From contig NZ_JAHMIN010000010.1 of assembly GCF_018986435.1 (NCBI RefSeq), forward strand, positions 1 through 64,000: DNA of 64,000 nucleotides, in the 5' to 3' direction. Under the pieces are notes generated by a model, which had not been told where the DNA came from, ran no database searches, and saw only the letters and a program-made list of their open reading frames with translations. Source of the stretch: Hahella sp. HN01. GTDB lineage: Bacteria > Pseudomonadota > Gammaproteobacteria > Pseudomonadales > Oleiphilaceae. Both the position numbers and the translations under genes were made by a program. Below are positions 38,671 to 49,079 of the stretch, one piece after another (the stretch's first letter is position 1; each line of letters begins with the position of its first letter).

Positions 38671-38771
38671 ACACCTTCAGCGCATTGAGTAGTTAGATAA
38701 TAACGGCGCGCTACTTGTAACTTATAGGGAGTTTGGTTAGTATGTGCGCCTCGCGCGAACTGGAGGGTTGA

Positions 38772-39518
38772 ATGCGAAAAAAACTGATTGCCGGAAACTG
38801 GAAATCTAATGGAAGTCTCGAGCGTAATGCAGATCTATTAGACAATATAGTTGGCGCTAAGGCGCTAGGCTCAGTGGACGTGGTGGTTTGTCCTCCTTTT
38901 CCGTATCTTCCAAGTGTTGGAGATGCAGTTTCTGGCTCTGAGGTTGAGTTAGGGGCTCAGAATTGCTCCGCCACCGAGGATGGTGCTTATACTGGTGAAG
39001 TCAGTGCAAGAATGTGCGTCGATGTAAAGTGCTCTTGGGTAATTTTGGGGCATTCTGAGCGCAGGGTGTTATTCGCTGAAAGTGATGATGTCATCGCCTG
39101 TAAAGTTAAGCGAGCCATTGATTCAGGATTGAAGCCGATACTGTGTATTGGCGAAACGTTGGAAGAGCGTGAGTCGGGACGGGCTGAAGAAGTTGCGCTT
39201 AAACAACTTGATGCCGTGTTCTTGTCAGTGCAGCCCGATGAGTCGTGGGTGGTAGCTTATGAGCCGGTATGGGCTATAGGCACAGGTAAAACTGCATCGC
39301 CAAATGATGCACAGAGTATGCATAAAGCGTTGCGGGATAATATCCGCAAGCATTTTCCGCAGATTGCGGATAAAATTAGAATTTTGTATGGCGGCAGCGT
39401 TAAGTCGTCAAATGCGAAAGAACTGTTCTCAATGCCGGATGTAGATGGGGCGCTAGTTGGTGGGGCCTCGTTAGTCTCGGAAGAATTCGTCTCTATTATC
39501 GAGGCTGCGGTAGAGTAA
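38772..39518 (+). CDS. tpiA: Triosephosphate isomerase TpiA
   Basis: A 248-residue glycolytic TIM-barrel enzyme. Catalytic residues are Lys12 in AGNWKSNG, His94 in LGHSERR and Glu164 in AYEPVWAIGTG. The phosphate loop is YGGSVKSSNA. The start is the ATG at 38772 with GGAGGG 5-8 bases upstream. secG begins 10 bp after the stop, as in many gammaproteobacteria, so tpiA-secG-tRNA-Leu is probably one transcript. Confidence 0.98.
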   Translation: MRKKLIAGNWKSNGSLERNADLLDNIVGAKALGSVDVVVCPPFPYLPSVGDAVSGSEVELGAQNCSATEDGAYTGEVSARMCVDVKCSWVILGHSERRVLFAESDDVIACKVKRAIDSGLKPILCIGETLEERESGRAEEVALKQLDAVFLSVQPDESWVVAYEPVWAIGTGKTASPNDAQSMHKALRDNIRKHFPQIADKIRILYGGSVKSSNAKELFSMPDVDGALVGGASLVSEEFVSIIEAAVE

Positions 39519-39528
39519 GGTAGATTAA

Positions 39529-39927
39529 ATGGAACTGTTTGAAACCCTGATTGTTATAGTTCATGTGATCGTTGCAGCTGGTGTTATTGGCTTGGTGTTG
39601 ATTCAGCAGGGTAAAGGCGCTGACATGGGCGCTTCCTTTGGCGGTGGCGCATCTCAAACAGTTTTTGGTTCTGGTGGTAGTGGTTCTTTTTTGACGAAAA
39701 TGACAACTACATTAGCCATCGTTTTCTTTCTGAGTAGTTTTGCATTAGCTTATGTTGCTAAGCAGAAAGCTGGTCAGGTCACTGCAATCGGAGTTCCTGT
39801 TGTTGAAACGGTTTCTGGCTCTTCCTCAGAGTCTGGTGAGCCTTCTACTGAAGCAGGAACTGCAAATGCTGGTGAGTCTCAGAGCGCTTCGGAAGCTCCT
39901 TCCGATAGCAAGCCTGAGTTAGAATAA
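39529..39927 (+). CDS. secG: Preprotein translocase subunit SecG
   Basis: A 132-residue small membrane subunit of the SecYEG channel. Two hydrophobic helices lie at about residues 5-25 and 52-75, joined by the family loop GKGADMGASFGGGASQTVFGS. The C-terminal 50 residues form a Ser/Glu/Ala-rich low-complexity tail, longer than needed for the core fold but common in pseudomonad relatives. A tRNA-Leu gene follows 7 bp after the stop. Confidence 0.96.
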   Translation: MELFETLIVIVHVIVAAGVIGLVLIQQGKGADMGASFGGGASQTVFGSGGSGSFLTKMTTTLAIVFFLSSFALAYVAKQKAGQVTAIGVPVVETVSGSSSESGEPSTEAGTANAGESQSASEAPSDSKPELE

Positions 39928-39934
39928 GGTTTAT

Positions 39935-40020
39935 GCCGAAGTGGTGAAATTGGTAGACACGCTATCTTGAGGGGGTAGTAGCCTATGGCTGTGCCGGTTC
40001 AAGTCCGGCCTTCGGCACCA
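39935..40020 (+). tRNA. leuU: tRNA-Leu (anticodon GAG)
   Basis: An 86-nt class II tRNA. Acceptor GCCGAAG pairs with CTTCGGC and the CCA end is encoded. Anticodon stem CTATC/GGTAG holds loop TTGAGGG with GAG at 39969-39971. A long variable arm and a T arm with GGTTCAAGTCC follow. It is located after secG, as in E. coli. Confidence 0.96.
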
Positions 40021-40030
40021 TATTAAAGAC

Positions 40031-40056
40031 AGGCGAGCCCGTTGCTCGCCTTCTTT
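40031..40056 (+). terminator. Terminator after tRNA-Leu
   Basis: AGGCGAGC-CCGTT-GCTCGCCT stem followed by TCTTT, 11 bp after the tRNA. Confidence 0.8.
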
Positions 40057-40102
40057 GCAGCAACTATAATTTTGCTGCCGTATTTTCTGGGATACGCGTT
40101 GT

Positions 40103-40126
40103 AAAACCCCTTTTCAGGGGTTTTTT
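40103..40126 (+). terminator. Second terminator in the tRNA-rimP gap
   Basis: AAAACCCC-TTTTCA-GGGGTTTT followed by more T. A strong intrinsic terminator. Confidence 0.85.
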
Positions 40127-40154
40127 ATTAACTGCACTATGGTGTGGTCGGAGG

Positions 40155-40176
40155 ATGGGCTTAGTGCCCATTTTTT
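40155..40176 (+). terminator. Third terminator in the tRNA-rimP gap
   Basis: ATGGGC-TTAGT-GCCCAT followed by TTTTT, 58 bp upstream of the rimP start. It could act as an attenuator in the rimP-nusA leader. Confidence 0.75.
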
Positions 40177-40233
40177 GTTTGGCGACTTAGCGTAGGTCAC
40201 ACGCTGGGTGTGCTCCCTATCGGAGATAATCTA

Positions 40234-40686
40234 TTGGCTCGTAAAGACGATCTATACCAACTTCTCAAGCCCGTGGTAGAAGGAATGGGCTGCGACTTTT
40301 GGGGAATGGATTTCATTGCCCAAGGGAAGAGGAGTTTGTTGCGAATCTATATCGACAAAGAGTCCGGGGTGCTGGTTGATGACTGTGAAAAAGTGAGTCG
40401 TCAAATTAGCGCTATCTTGGATGTTGAAGATCCGATAAAGGGGGAGTATACCCTGGAAGTTTCTTCACCAGGGTGGGATCGGCCGCTCTTTAACATTGAG
40501 CAATATAAGGCATATATAGGCTCTGTTGTTGAGGTCAGGCTGCAAGCGCCTTTTAATGGGCGGCGTAAGTTCAAGGGCCTTTTGGCGGCTGTTGAAAATG
40601 ATGAAGTAGTGCTCCAAGTGGACGCGGAAGAATTTATATTTCCTGTGGAAACGATAGATAAAGCGAATGTTGTGCCGCAGTATTGA
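40234..40686 (+). CDS. rimP: Ribosome maturation factor RimP
   Basis: A 150-residue protein needed for 30S maturation. The TTG at 40234 (GGAG about 9 bases upstream) gives the conserved start ARKDDLYQLLKPVVEGMGCDFWGMDF. A GTG at 40210 would add 8 residues and has no good SD. Typical motifs are SRQISAILDVEDPI and YTLEVSSPGWDRPL, and a C-terminal SH3-like domain follows. It heads the rimP-nusA-infB operon; nusA starts 18 bp later. Confidence 0.95.
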   Translation: MARKDDLYQLLKPVVEGMGCDFWGMDFIAQGKRSLLRIYIDKESGVLVDDCEKVSRQISAILDVEDPIKGEYTLEVSSPGWDRPLFNIEQYKAYIGSVVEVRLQAPFNGRRKFKGLLAAVENDEVVLQVDAEEFIFPVETIDKANVVPQY

Positions 40687-40704
40687 TGGGATTACGGGGT
40701 AAAG

Positions 40705-42198
40705 ATGAACAAAGAAATCTTGTTGGTTGTGGAAGCGGTCTCCAACGAAAAAGGGGTAGATAAAGATGTCATTTTCGAAGCTATTGAATTGGCTTTGGCT
40801 ACCGCTACTAAAAAGCGCTATGAAGACGAAGAGGCCGATATTCGAGTGGATATCGATAGAAAGACTGGTGAATATCAGGCGTTTCGTCGTTGGTTGGTGG
40901 TGGATAATGATGCTGTTCCTGCTTTAGGAACTGAACTTACTTTGGAAGAGATACATGAAAGTGGTCTTGACCTGAAGCCAGGCGACATCCATGAAGAGGA
41001 AGTTGAGGCGGTCGCCTTTGGACGAATTGGCGCGCAAGCAGCCAAACAGATCATTGTTCAAAAGGTGCGTGAGGCTGAGCGGACTAAAATAGTCGACAGC
41101 TATCGAGAAAAAGTCGGCGATTTGGTAAGTGGCGTCGTCAAGAAAGTGACCCGAGATAACATAATTGTTGACTTGGGCGCTAACGCCGAAGCGCTGTTGC
41201 CAAAGGACCAGTTGATCAGCAGAGAGACCTATCGTGTAGGTGATCGTGTTCGTGCATTGCTATTGGATATCCGAATGGATAACCGAGGGCCTCAATTGAT
41301 TTTGAGCCGTGCTTGCTCTCAAATGTTGATTGAGCTTTTCAGAATTGAAGTGCCTGAAATCGCAGAAGAAGTTATTGAGATCAAAGCCGCTGCACGTGAT
41401 CCCGGTTCACGGGCGAAGATTGCAGTTAAGACAAATGATGGACGTATAGACCCAGTTGGCGCCTGTGTAGGTATGCGAGGCTCGCGAGTACAAGCGGTTT
41501 CCAGTGAACTTGGTAACGAGCGTATCGACATTGTTCTGTGGGATGATAACCCCGCTCAGTTGGTTATTAACGCTATGGCCCCAGCGGAAGTGGCTTCCAT
41601 TATCATTGATGAAGATAGTCACACTATGCAGGTGGCTGTTTCAGAAGATAATTTGGCGATGGCGATTGGACGTAGCGGGCAGAATGTCAAATTAGCCTCA
41701 GAAATGACTGGATGGGAAATCAATGTTCTAACTGAGGAGCAAGCTGGGCAGCAGCAGGAAGAAGAGTTTAGACGCTATGTCGACTGCTTTATCGACCAGC
41801 TGGGCGTAGAGGAAGATTTGGCTGAGGTATTGGCTTCCGAAGGCTTTACGTCGCTGGAAGAGGTCGCCTACGTCCCGATGGAAGAGATGCTCGCTATCGA
41901 AGATTTCGACGAAGATCTGGTGACTGAGCTTCGTAAACGAGCGAAAAATGTTCTGATCAATCAAGCACTAGCAAGCGAAGAGCAACTGGAAAAAGCGGAG
42001 CCTGCGGAAGACCTGTTAAACATGGAGGGGATGGACCGGCACTTGGCGTTTGTGCTCGCAAGCAAAGGTATTGTCACGATGGAAGACTTGGCCGAACAAT
42101 CTGTTGATGACCTCCTCGATATAGATGAAGTTGATGAAGAACGAGCTGCGCAGCTAATCATGACGGCGCGTAAACCATGGTTTGAGGAACAACAGTAA
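40705..42198 (+). CDS. nusA: Transcription termination/antitermination factor NusA
   Basis: A 497-residue RNA polymerase-binding factor. The N-terminal polymerase-binding domain covers residues about 1-125, S1 about 135-200 ([22 protein letters not shown]), and KH1-KH2 about 230-345 ([15 protein letters not shown] and [13 protein letters not shown]). Two acidic C-terminal repeats ([19 protein letters not shown] and [19 protein letters not shown]) are present, as in E. coli. It is followed by infB after 24 bp in the classic operon. Confidence 0.98.
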   Translation: MNKEILLVVEAVSNEKGVDKDVIFEAIELALATATKKRYEDEEADIRVDIDRKTGEYQAFRRWLVVDNDAVPALGTELTLEEIHESGLDLKPGDIHEEEVEAVAFGRIGAQAAKQIIVQKVREAERTKIVDSYREKVGDLVSGVVKKVTRDNIIVDLGANAEALLPKDQLISRETYRVGDRVRALLLDIRMDNRGPQLILSRACSQMLIELFRIEVPEIAEEVIEIKAAARDPGSRAKIAVKTNDGRIDPVGACVGMRGSRVQAVSSELGNERIDIVLWDDNPAQLVINAMAPAEVASIIIDEDSHTMQVAVSEDNLAMAIGRSGQNVKLASEMTGWEINVLTEEQAGQQQEEEFRRYVDCFIDQLGVEEDLAEVLASEGFTSLEEVAYVPMEEMLAIEDFDEDLVTELRKRAKNVLINQALASEEQLEKAEPAEDLLNMEGMDRHLAFVLASKGIVTMEDLAEQSVDDLLDIDEVDEERAAQLIMTARKPWFEEQQ

Positions 42199-42222
42199 TT
42201 CGGGGGCAAACAGGAGACAAGC

Positions 42223-44805
42223 ATGGCAGAAGTTACTATTAAGCAGCTTGCCGAAGACGTCGGGGCTCCCGTTGAGCGTCTGTTAAAGCAGATGGTTGAC
42301 GCGGGTCTGGAAAAGCGCGGTGAAGGCGATATTGTTACGGACTCAGAGAAACAGAAACTATTGGCGTTTTTAAAGCAAAGCCATGGCGAATCATTTTCTG
42401 AGCCAAAGAAAATCACCTTGAAGCGTAAGACCACCACTACGCTGAAAGCCTCAGGAACAGGGGCTAATCGCTCTATTAACGTTGAAGTGCGTAAGAAGCG
42501 GACCTACATCAAACGTAGTGACGCCGTCAACGATATAGAGGCGCAGAAACAACAGGATATACAGAGAGCTTCTGAAGAGGCCGCTAGAGAGCGAGAAACA
42601 GAGGATGAAGCAGCGCTTCAGAATGAGTCTGTTATAGAGGCTACTACTGAAGTCGTTGAAAGCGCACAGCAGGAAGTGGTGAGCACTGATACTCAAGAAG
42701 TCGAGATAGCGTCAGAAGCAATAGCCGATGAGGCAGTTGGCGTCGCAACTGCTGGAAGTGGGCTGGAGAAAGCTGGCGGGACGGCTGACCAGGAAGAGGA
42801 TGACGCTGAAAAGTCAGAAGCAAGAAAAACATCTAAGCATAGACGTAATAAAGAAGACTCCGAGGTGCGTCGAGAGCCTGCCGACGCCGAAGACCTTAAA
42901 CGTCGCGAGAAGCATAAGCCTAAGCCTGCGCCTCAACTCAAGTCTTCAAAAGTCATCGCAGTTGAAGAGGATGACTCAAGTGAAGATGCCCCTAGGCGGG
43001 CTCGTCAACGTAAAAAGAAGAGCAAGGTGGTTCAGGACCGTTCTGTCCAACCAATTGTTCGGGAGGTTGTGATTTCGGATACTATTACAGTCGCAGAACT
43101 AGCCCAGAAAATGTCCGTGAAAGGCGTAGAAGTTGTTAAACGCCTGATGGGTATGGGGATCATGGCGACTTTAAATCAGGCAATCGATCAAGATGTCGCT
43201 CAGCTGGTAGCTGAAGAAATGGGTCATAAAGTCAAGCTGCTTCAAGAAGATGCGGTAGAGACGGAAGTACTTGAGTCCATTTCTTTTGAAGGCGAATCAA
43301 AATCGCGCGCTCCAGTTGTCAGTGTCATGGGGCATGTTGACCATGGTAAGACCTCGTTGCTCGACTACATTCGTCGCGCGAAGGTGGCGGCTCAGGAGTC
43401 TGGTGGGATTACTCAGCATATCGGCGCATATCATGTAGAAACACCTCGAGGAATGATCTCGTTCCTGGATACGCCCGGGCATGCCGCGTTCACCGCTATG
43501 CGTGCTCGCGGGGCGCAATGTACTGATATTGTTATACTTGTTGTTGCTGCGGACGATGGTGTCATGCCGCAAACGCAAGAAGCGGTTCAGCACGCAAAAG
43601 CTGCCGGCGTGCCACTGGTAGTAGCCGTCAACAAAATGGACAAAGAGCAAGCAGATCCAGATCGTGTTAAGAACGAGCTGTCTGCTCTTGATGTTATCCC
43701 TGAAGAGTGGGGGGGCGATGTTCAGTTTGTTCCTGTTTCCGCTCACACTGGCGATGGTATTGACGACCTTTTGGAAGCGGTACTGCTACAGTCGGAAATG
43801 TTGGAGCTGACGGCGGTGCCTGATGCACCTGGTAAAGGTGTCGTCATTGAGTCCAGTCTGGATCGTGGTCGCGGCTCTGTTGCTACCGTGCTTGTGCAAA
43901 ACGGAACTCTGCGCCATGGCGATATTGTTTTGGCTGGTGAGTACTATGGTCGAGTAAGGGCCATGGTGAACGAAAACGGTCAGAATGTTCAGGATGCTGG
44001 TCCTTCAATCCCAGTGGAAATTCTAGGCTTGAACGGCACTCCCGATGCTGGCGATGAGTTTATTGTTGTGCCTGACGAGAAGAAAGCGCGTGAAGTTGCC
44101 GAATTCCGTCACAATAAAGAGCGCCAGACCCGCCTTCAGCGTCAACAGGCTGCGAGCCTGGAAAACCTGTTTGAAAACATGGGTAAAGGCGGCGTAAAAG
44201 AGCTAAACATTGTATTAAAGACAGATGTGCGTGGCTCTTTGGAGGCGTTGATTGGCGCTCTGACCGAAATTGGTAATGAAGAAGTTCAGGTCAAGATCGT
44301 AGCGAGCGGTGTTGGCGGCATTACTGAAACGGATGCTAACTTGGCGCTTTCTACTCAGGCGATCATAGTGGGCTTCAATGTGCGTGCAGACGCAAGCGCT
44401 CGTAAAATCGTTGAAAAAGAGGGCATAGAGCTCCGTTACTATAGCGTCATCTACAACATTATTGATGATGTTAAGAAGGCTCTAACTGGTATGTTGGCGC
44501 CGGAGTTCCGGGAAGATATCGTCGGCACCGCAGAAGTGCGCGATACGTTCAAGAGCCCGAAATTTGGACAAGTTGCTGGCTGTATGGTTCTGGAAGGCGC
44601 TGTATATCGCAACAAGCCTATTCGAGTATTGCGCGACAACGTGGTTATTTTTGAAGGCGAGCTTGAATCTCTGCGCCGCTTCAAGGATGACGTAGCAGAA
44701 GTGCGTGCAGGTACCGAATGTGGTATCGGTGTTCGCAACTATGAAGTTAAAGTCGGCGATATCATCGAAGTATTCGACAAGATAAGAGTTGAGCGTTCTC
44801 TGTAA
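42223..44805 (+). CDS. infB: Translation initiation factor IF-2
   Basis: An 860-residue GTPase that places initiator tRNA on the 30S subunit. Two short IF2_N domains lie at the N-terminus and around 285-335. Between them is a long charged, low-complexity region (about 95-280) rich in Glu, Lys and Ala that varies between species. G1 GHVDHGKT is at residues 370-377, G3 is DTPGH and G4 is NKMD. C-terminal domains II-IV end [17 protein letters not shown]. rbfA follows after 53 bp. Confidence 0.98.
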   Translation: MAEVTIKQLAEDVGAPVERLLKQMVDAGLEKRGEGDIVTDSEKQKLLAFLKQSHGESFSEPKKITLKRKTTTTLKASGTGANRSINVEVRKKRTYIKRSDAVNDIEAQKQQDIQRASEEAARERETEDEAALQNESVIEATTEVVESAQQEVVSTDTQEVEIASEAIADEAVGVATAGSGLEKAGGTADQEEDDAEKSEARKTSKHRRNKEDSEVRREPADAEDLKRREKHKPKPAPQLKSSKVIAVEEDDSSEDAPRRARQRKKKSKVVQDRSVQPIVREVVISDTITVAELAQKMSVKGVEVVKRLMGMGIMATLNQAIDQDVAQLVAEEMGHKVKLLQEDAVETEVLESISFEGESKSRAPVVSVMGHVDHGKTSLLDYIRRAKVAAQESGGITQHIGAYHVETPRGMISFLDTPGHAAFTAMRARGAQCTDIVILVVAADDGVMPQTQEAVQHAKAAGVPLVVAVNKMDKEQADPDRVKNELSALDVIPEEWGGDVQFVPVSAHTGDGIDDLLEAVLLQSEMLELTAVPDAPGKGVVIESSLDRGRGSVATVLVQNGTLRHGDIVLAGEYYGRVRAMVNENGQNVQDAGPSIPVEILGLNGTPDAGDEFIVVPDEKKAREVAEFRHNKERQTRLQRQQAASLENLFENMGKGGVKELNIVLKTDVRGSLEALIGALTEIGNEEVQVKIVASGVGGITETDANLALSTQAIIVGFNVRADASARKIVEKEGIELRYYSVIYNIIDDVKKALTGMLAPEFREDIVGTAEVRDTFKSPKFGQVAGCMVLEGAVYRNKPIRVLRDNVVIFEGELESLRRFKDDVAEVRAGTECGIGVRNYEVKVGDIIEVFDKIRVERSL

Positions 44806-44858
44806 CGCTCATTCATTTCTTGTGTAGTCGCTGCATGCAATTAAGAGTAAAGACATAG

Positions 44859-45263
44859 ATGGCTCGAGAGTTCAGTCGATTAGACAGAGTTGCGGAACAA
44901 ATTCAAAAAGAGCTTGCGCAGCTGATTCAAAGGGAATTGAAGGATCCCCGTTTGGGAATGGTTACTGTAAACAGCGTTAAAGTGAGCAAAGATCTCTCTT
45001 ACGCTGATGTATATGTAACTGTTCTGAATTTGAAGGATGTGGAAGATGGCGATGCTTCTAAAGCTTCTCTGAAAGTTCTAGAGGGCGCTGCAGGGTTTTT
45101 GCGTTCCGAGTTAGGACGTGCAATCAAGCTTAGAGTCATGCCTCAACTACGTTTCCATTACGACGCTTCCGTTAGTAATGCCCAACGATTAGGGGCGCTG
45201 ATTCAGAAAGCGCGCGCCAAAGATGGCGGCGCTACTGACACTAAAGACGATAGTCTCAACTGA
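44859..45263 (+). CDS. rbfA: 30S ribosome-binding factor RbfA
   Basis: A 134-residue KH-like cold-shock factor for 16S rRNA 5'-end maturation. The family pattern is [32 protein letters not shown], followed by [11 protein letters not shown], with [18 protein letters not shown] near the end. The C-terminal tail is short and charged. truB follows 8 bp later. Confidence 0.97.
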   Translation: MAREFSRLDRVAEQIQKELAQLIQRELKDPRLGMVTVNSVKVSKDLSYADVYVTVLNLKDVEDGDASKASLKVLEGAAGFLRSELGRAIKLRVMPQLRFHYDASVSNAQRLGALIQKARAKDGGATDTKDDSLN

Positions 45264-45271
45264 GGGTATCG

Positions 45272-46213
45272 TTGGCAGTGGCAAGGCGTAAGAAAGGCGT
45301 GCCTTTAGATGGCGTATTGGTTGTCGATAAACCGCAAGATTGGACTTCCAATGCGGTTTTGCAGAAGGTTAAATATGCGCTGAATGCGCAGAAGGCGGGC
45401 CATACGGGCGCCTTGGATCCTCTTGCGACTGGGGTGCTTCCATTGTGCTTCGGTGAGGCGACCAAGTTTAGCCAGCTACTGCTGGATTCAGATAAAGAGT
45501 ATGTGACCTGCGCTTACCTTGGGCGCACTACCACTACGTCTGACGCTGAGGGCGATATCATTACCGAGTCGCCTGTTCCTGATCTGTCTATTTCCGAACT
45601 GGAAAACATCCTCAAGCAATTTCGAGGGAATCTAAAACAGATTCCCTCCATGTATTCTGCGCTTAAACACAAAGGAACTCCGCTTTATAAGCTTGCCAGG
45701 CAAGGTATTGAGGTTGAGCGGGAAGCGAGAGACATCGTGATCCATGAGCTTGAGCTCCTGGAATATACTCAACCATATTTACGCTTGCGGGTTCTCTGCA
45801 GTAAAGGGACCTATATTCGAAACCTTGTGGAAGATATTGGTGAAGTTATAGGATGTGGTGCGCATGTGGCGGAATTGCGTCGTACTCGTTGCGGGCCATT
45901 TGCGCTGGAGGATTGCGTCAGCTTTGCGCCATTTGAGGATGAAAGCGGGCGTCAGCTTGCGGCAGAGAGATATCAGCAACGTTTGTTGCCTGTTGATTCA
46001 TCGGTCCGGCAATTCCCTGAAATATTACTTGATGAAGCTAATACGGGCTCGATTATCCAGGGGCAAACGGTTAAAATATCGCCTCTCTCAAGCGAGGGTA
46101 GGGTGCGTTTATATTCTAACGGACGTAGGTTTATCGGCTTGGGAGAAGTGATGAGTGACGGAACGGTAAAACCCGTTCGGTTACTGAATGTGAGCGCATT
46201 AAGCGCTGAATAA
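45272..46213 (+). CDS. truB: tRNA pseudouridine-55 synthase TruB
   Basis: A 313-residue enzyme making pseudouridine 55 in the T loop of tRNAs. The catalytic Asp49 lies in [15 protein letters not shown], and other motifs are [13 protein letters not shown] and [15 protein letters not shown]. The C-terminal PUA-like extension is present. The start is TTG 45272 (GAGGG 5 bases upstream) or GTG 45278. It is part of the rbfA-truB-rpsO segment; rpsO begins 61 bp after the stop. Confidence 0.97.
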   Translation: MAVARRKKGVPLDGVLVVDKPQDWTSNAVLQKVKYALNAQKAGHTGALDPLATGVLPLCFGEATKFSQLLLDSDKEYVTCAYLGRTTTTSDAEGDIITESPVPDLSISELENILKQFRGNLKQIPSMYSALKHKGTPLYKLARQGIEVEREARDIVIHELELLEYTQPYLRLRVLCSKGTYIRNLVEDIGEVIGCGAHVAELRRTRCGPFALEDCVSFAPFEDESGRQLAAERYQQRLLPVDSSVRQFPEILLDEANTGSIIQGQTVKISPLSSEGRVRLYSNGRRFIGLGEVMSDGTVKPVRLLNVSALSAE

Positions 46214-46274
46214 ATGGGGCGGCTGTTAATATGCGCGGTCGTTTCCGCATTAATCGCATATTTGGAGAAAAATC

Positions 46275-46544
46275 ATGGCATTATCTGCTACCGAAAAGTC
46301 GGCTATTGTTAAGGAATACCAAGTAAAGGAAGGTGATACTGGTTCTCCTGAAGTTCAAGTGGCTCTGTTGACTGCAAATATCAACAAACTGCAAGAACAC
46401 TTTCAGGCGAATAAGCATGACCACCATTCACGTCGTGGTTTGATCCGTATGGTTAACCAGCGTCGTAAGTTGCTTGATTACCTGAAAGGCAAAAATACCC
46501 AACGCTATGTTGACCTGATCCAGAAACTGGGTCTGCGTCGCTAA
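46275..46544 (+). CDS. rpsO: Small ribosomal subunit protein uS15
   Basis: An 89-residue protein, identical in length to E. coli S15. The signature [28 protein letters not shown] is followed by [22 protein letters not shown], the 16S rRNA-binding part. In E. coli it represses its own translation through a 5' pseudoknot; no such fold was examined here. It is followed by a perfect palindrome and then pnp, the conserved rpsO-pnp order. Confidence 0.98.
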   Translation: MALSATEKSAIVKEYQVKEGDTGSPEVQVALLTANINKLQEHFQANKHDHHSRRGLIRMVNQRRKLLDYLKGKNTQRYVDLIQKLGLRR

Positions 46545-46570
46545 GAAGACAAAGGTATTGCTTTAGTATC

Positions 46571-46606
46571 CGGGGTATCAAATATTTGATACCCCGTTAC
46601 TTTTTG
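46571..46606 (+). terminator. Perfect palindrome/terminator between rpsO and pnp
   Basis: A 26-bp perfect palindrome (46571-46596) whose core reads GGTATCAAATATTTGATACC, then GTTACTTTTTG. In E. coli this gap holds the rpsO attenuator t1 and RNase III sites used in pnp autoregulation. Confidence 0.85.
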
Positions 46607-46866
46607 AGGAACCTCCGATTTATTCGATACTTGATGATTTTCTGAAGGCATTGAGCCGGATGAATTGAAGCAAGAGGGTCGGGCGCTGACAGAAATTTTC
46701 TGTACACACCTGCTCCTTAAGTGTTGGAGAAGTCTGCGATCTTGTTGAGAGATCGAATAAATCAAAGGTTCCTTTGTTGGGTATCTAAGGCTCGAATCGG
46801 TAAGTAGCAGCTGATTCCGGATTAAAACTTAAGCTTAAAAATTAAAAACACTCGTAAGGAGTCAAA
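46607..46866 (+). promoter_or_regulatory. pnp leader region
   Basis: About 260 bp without a gene. It includes small hairpins (CGATCT/AGATCG near 46738-46756 and CAAAGG/CCTTTG near 46763-46776) and an AAGGAG site directly before the GTG start of pnp. In enterobacteria a long double-stranded pnp leader is cut by RNase III and PNPase for autoregulation. The same role here is inferred from position only. Confidence 0.45.
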
Positions 46867-48978
46867 GTGAACCCAGTTCGTAAAACATTTCAATACGGCA
46901 ACTCAACAGTCACTCTGGAAACTGGCCGAATAGCTCGCCAGGCAACTGGAGCCGTGTTGGTGACAATGGACGATACTGTTGTTTTGGTCACCGCTGTTGC
47001 AGAGAAAGAAGCCGTTCCAGGTCGTGATTTCTTCCCTCTTTCTGTTCACTATCAAGAAAAAACCTATGCTGCTGGTCGTATTCCTGGCGGTTATTTCAAG
47101 CGTGAAGGACGCCCATCAGAGAAAGAAACTCTGACCTCCCGTCTGATCGACCGTCCTATTCGTCCGCTGTTTCCAAATGGTTTCATGAATGAAGTGCAAA
47201 TCATCTGTACCGTTATGTCTGCGAACAAGGATGTCGATCCAGATATCGCATCCATTATTGGCGCTGCGGCGGCATTGGAAATATCCGGCGTTCCCTTCCA
47301 GGGCCCATTAGCGGCTGCGCGCGTTGGTTACTCTGAAGAAGATGGCTACCTGTTGAACCCTGGTTTTAAAGCAATTGAAAACTCCAGCTTGGATATGGTT
47401 GTCGCAGGAACCGAAGATGCGGTTCTGATGGTTGAATCTGAAGCGAAAGAGTTGACTGAAGACCAGATGCTTGGCGCGGTATTGTTCGCTCACCAGGAAA
47501 TGCAAGTGGCTGTGCAGGCGATCAAAGAGTTCGCCCAGGAAGCTGGTAAGCCTAAGTGGGATTGGCAGGCTCCAGAGGTTAATGCTGAACTTTTAGATGC
47601 GCTGAAGGCCAAATTTGCTGGCTCTATCAGCGAAGCATATGGCATCCGTGTTAAAGCGGATCGTTACGCCAAGTTGGGCGAGCTCCGTCAGCAGGCTGAA
47701 GAAGCGTTGGCAGGTGAAGAAGAAGGCAAATTCGAAGCTGAATTGGTCAAAAAGTATTTCAGCAAGCTTGAAAAGACCTGTGTCCGTCAGAACATTTTGA
47801 AGGGCGAACCACGTATTGACGGCCGCGACACAAAAACTGTTCGTGACCTGAAAATTGAAGTTGGCGTACTGCCGAATACCCACGGTTCTGCACTGTTTAC
47901 TCGCGGTGAGACTCAGGCTCTGGTGACGGCGACTCTGGGCACCATGCGTGATGTATTGATGGTGGACGCGCTGGAAGGTGAGAAGAAAGACTCGTTCATG
48001 TTCCACTATAACTTCCCTCCATACTCTGTAGGCGAAGCATCCCGAGTTGGCGGCGTAGGTCGTCGCGAGATTGGTCACGGTCGCTTGGCGCGTCGTGGCG
48101 TACAGGCGTTGATGCCGAATCTTGAGGAATTCCCCTACGCAGTTCGCTGTGTTTCTGAGATCACGGAGTCAAACGGTTCTAGCTCAATGGCCAGCGTATG
48201 CGGCAGCAGCTTGGCTCTGATGGATGCCGGTATTCCTGTGAAAGCGCCAGTTGCAGGTATTGCAATGGGCTTGGTTAAAGAAGGCGAGAGCTTTGCTGTA
48301 TTGACCGATATCCTGGGTGATGAAGATCACTTGGGTGACATGGACTTTAAAGTGGCGGGAACCGAGAAGGGCGTCACTGCGCTGCAGATGGATATCAAGA
48401 TCAACGGCATTACCGACGAAATCATGGAAATTGCATTAGAGCAAGCTCTGCATGCGCGACTCCATATCCTCGGTGAAATGAATAAAGTGATTTCCGCTCC
48501 ACGTGACTCCGTTGCGGATAACGCGCCGAAGATGGAAACCATCAAGATTGATCCAGATAAAATCCGCGACGTTATTGGTAAGGGCGGCGCTACTATTCGC
48601 TCTATTTGTGAAGACACAGGCGCTTCTATCGATATCGACGACAGCGGCACTGTGCGTATCTACGCGGAGAGCAAACTGGCGGCGGATGAAGCAATTTATC
48701 GCATCACAGAGATTACTGCTGAAGCGGAAGTCGGTAAGCTGTACCGCGGTAAGGTTGAGCGCATTGTTGAGTTCGGCGCATTTGTGAACATCTTGCCTGG
48801 TAAAGACGGTCTGGTGCATATTTCTCAGATCGCGCAAGAGCGCGTTGAGAATGTCACTGATTATCTGAAAGAAGGCCAGGAAGTCGTTGTTAAGGTGCTG
48901 GATATTGACGCTCGCGGCCGTATCAAACTTTCTATTAAGGAAGTGACTGAAGACGAAAAAGCTTCAATGGCTGGTTAA
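46867..48978 (+). CDS. pnp: Polynucleotide phosphorylase (PNPase)
   Basis: A 703-residue phosphorolytic 3'-5' exoribonuclease and degradosome component. It has two RNase PH-like domains (about 12-140 and 315-540; the second carries [19 protein letters not shown] and [16 protein letters not shown]) separated by an all-helical domain. A KH domain (about 553-610, [15 protein letters not shown]) and an S1 domain (about 620-690, [16 protein letters not shown]) follow. The GTG start at 46867 has AAGGAG upstream. A bidirectional terminator follows. Confidence 0.98.
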   Translation: MNPVRKTFQYGNSTVTLETGRIARQATGAVLVTMDDTVVLVTAVAEKEAVPGRDFFPLSVHYQEKTYAAGRIPGGYFKREGRPSEKETLTSRLIDRPIRPLFPNGFMNEVQIICTVMSANKDVDPDIASIIGAAAALEISGVPFQGPLAAARVGYSEEDGYLLNPGFKAIENSSLDMVVAGTEDAVLMVESEAKELTEDQMLGAVLFAHQEMQVAVQAIKEFAQEAGKPKWDWQAPEVNAELLDALKAKFAGSISEAYGIRVKADRYAKLGELRQQAEEALAGEEEGKFEAELVKKYFSKLEKTCVRQNILKGEPRIDGRDTKTVRDLKIEVGVLPNTHGSALFTRGETQALVTATLGTMRDVLMVDALEGEKKDSFMFHYNFPPYSVGEASRVGGVGRREIGHGRLARRGVQALMPNLEEFPYAVRCVSEITESNGSSSMASVCGSSLALMDAGIPVKAPVAGIAMGLVKEGESFAVLTDILGDEDHLGDMDFKVAGTEKGVTALQMDIKINGITDEIMEIALEQALHARLHILGEMNKVISAPRDSVADNAPKMETIKIDPDKIRDVIGKGGATIRSICEDTGASIDIDDSGTVRIYAESKLAADEAIYRITEITAEAEVGKLYRGKVERIVEFGAFVNILPGKDGLVHISQIAQERVENVTDYLKEGQEVVVKVLDIDARGRIKLSIKEVTEDEKASMAG

Positions 48979-48994
48979 TTCCACTCTTCCTAAG

Positions 48995-49021
48995 AAAAAG
49001 CCGCATAATGCGGCTTTTTTT
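48995..49021. terminator. Bidirectional terminator after pnp
   Basis: AAAAAGCCGCAT-AATGCGGCTTTTT with flanking T-run (A-run on the other strand). It serves pnp and the convergent hydrolase gene. Confidence 0.92.
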
Positions 49022-49079
49022 ATGCCCGTGACCCGTCCTGAATAGAGTTGGCTCCTATTTCAAGACTAGGCAGCCAAAT

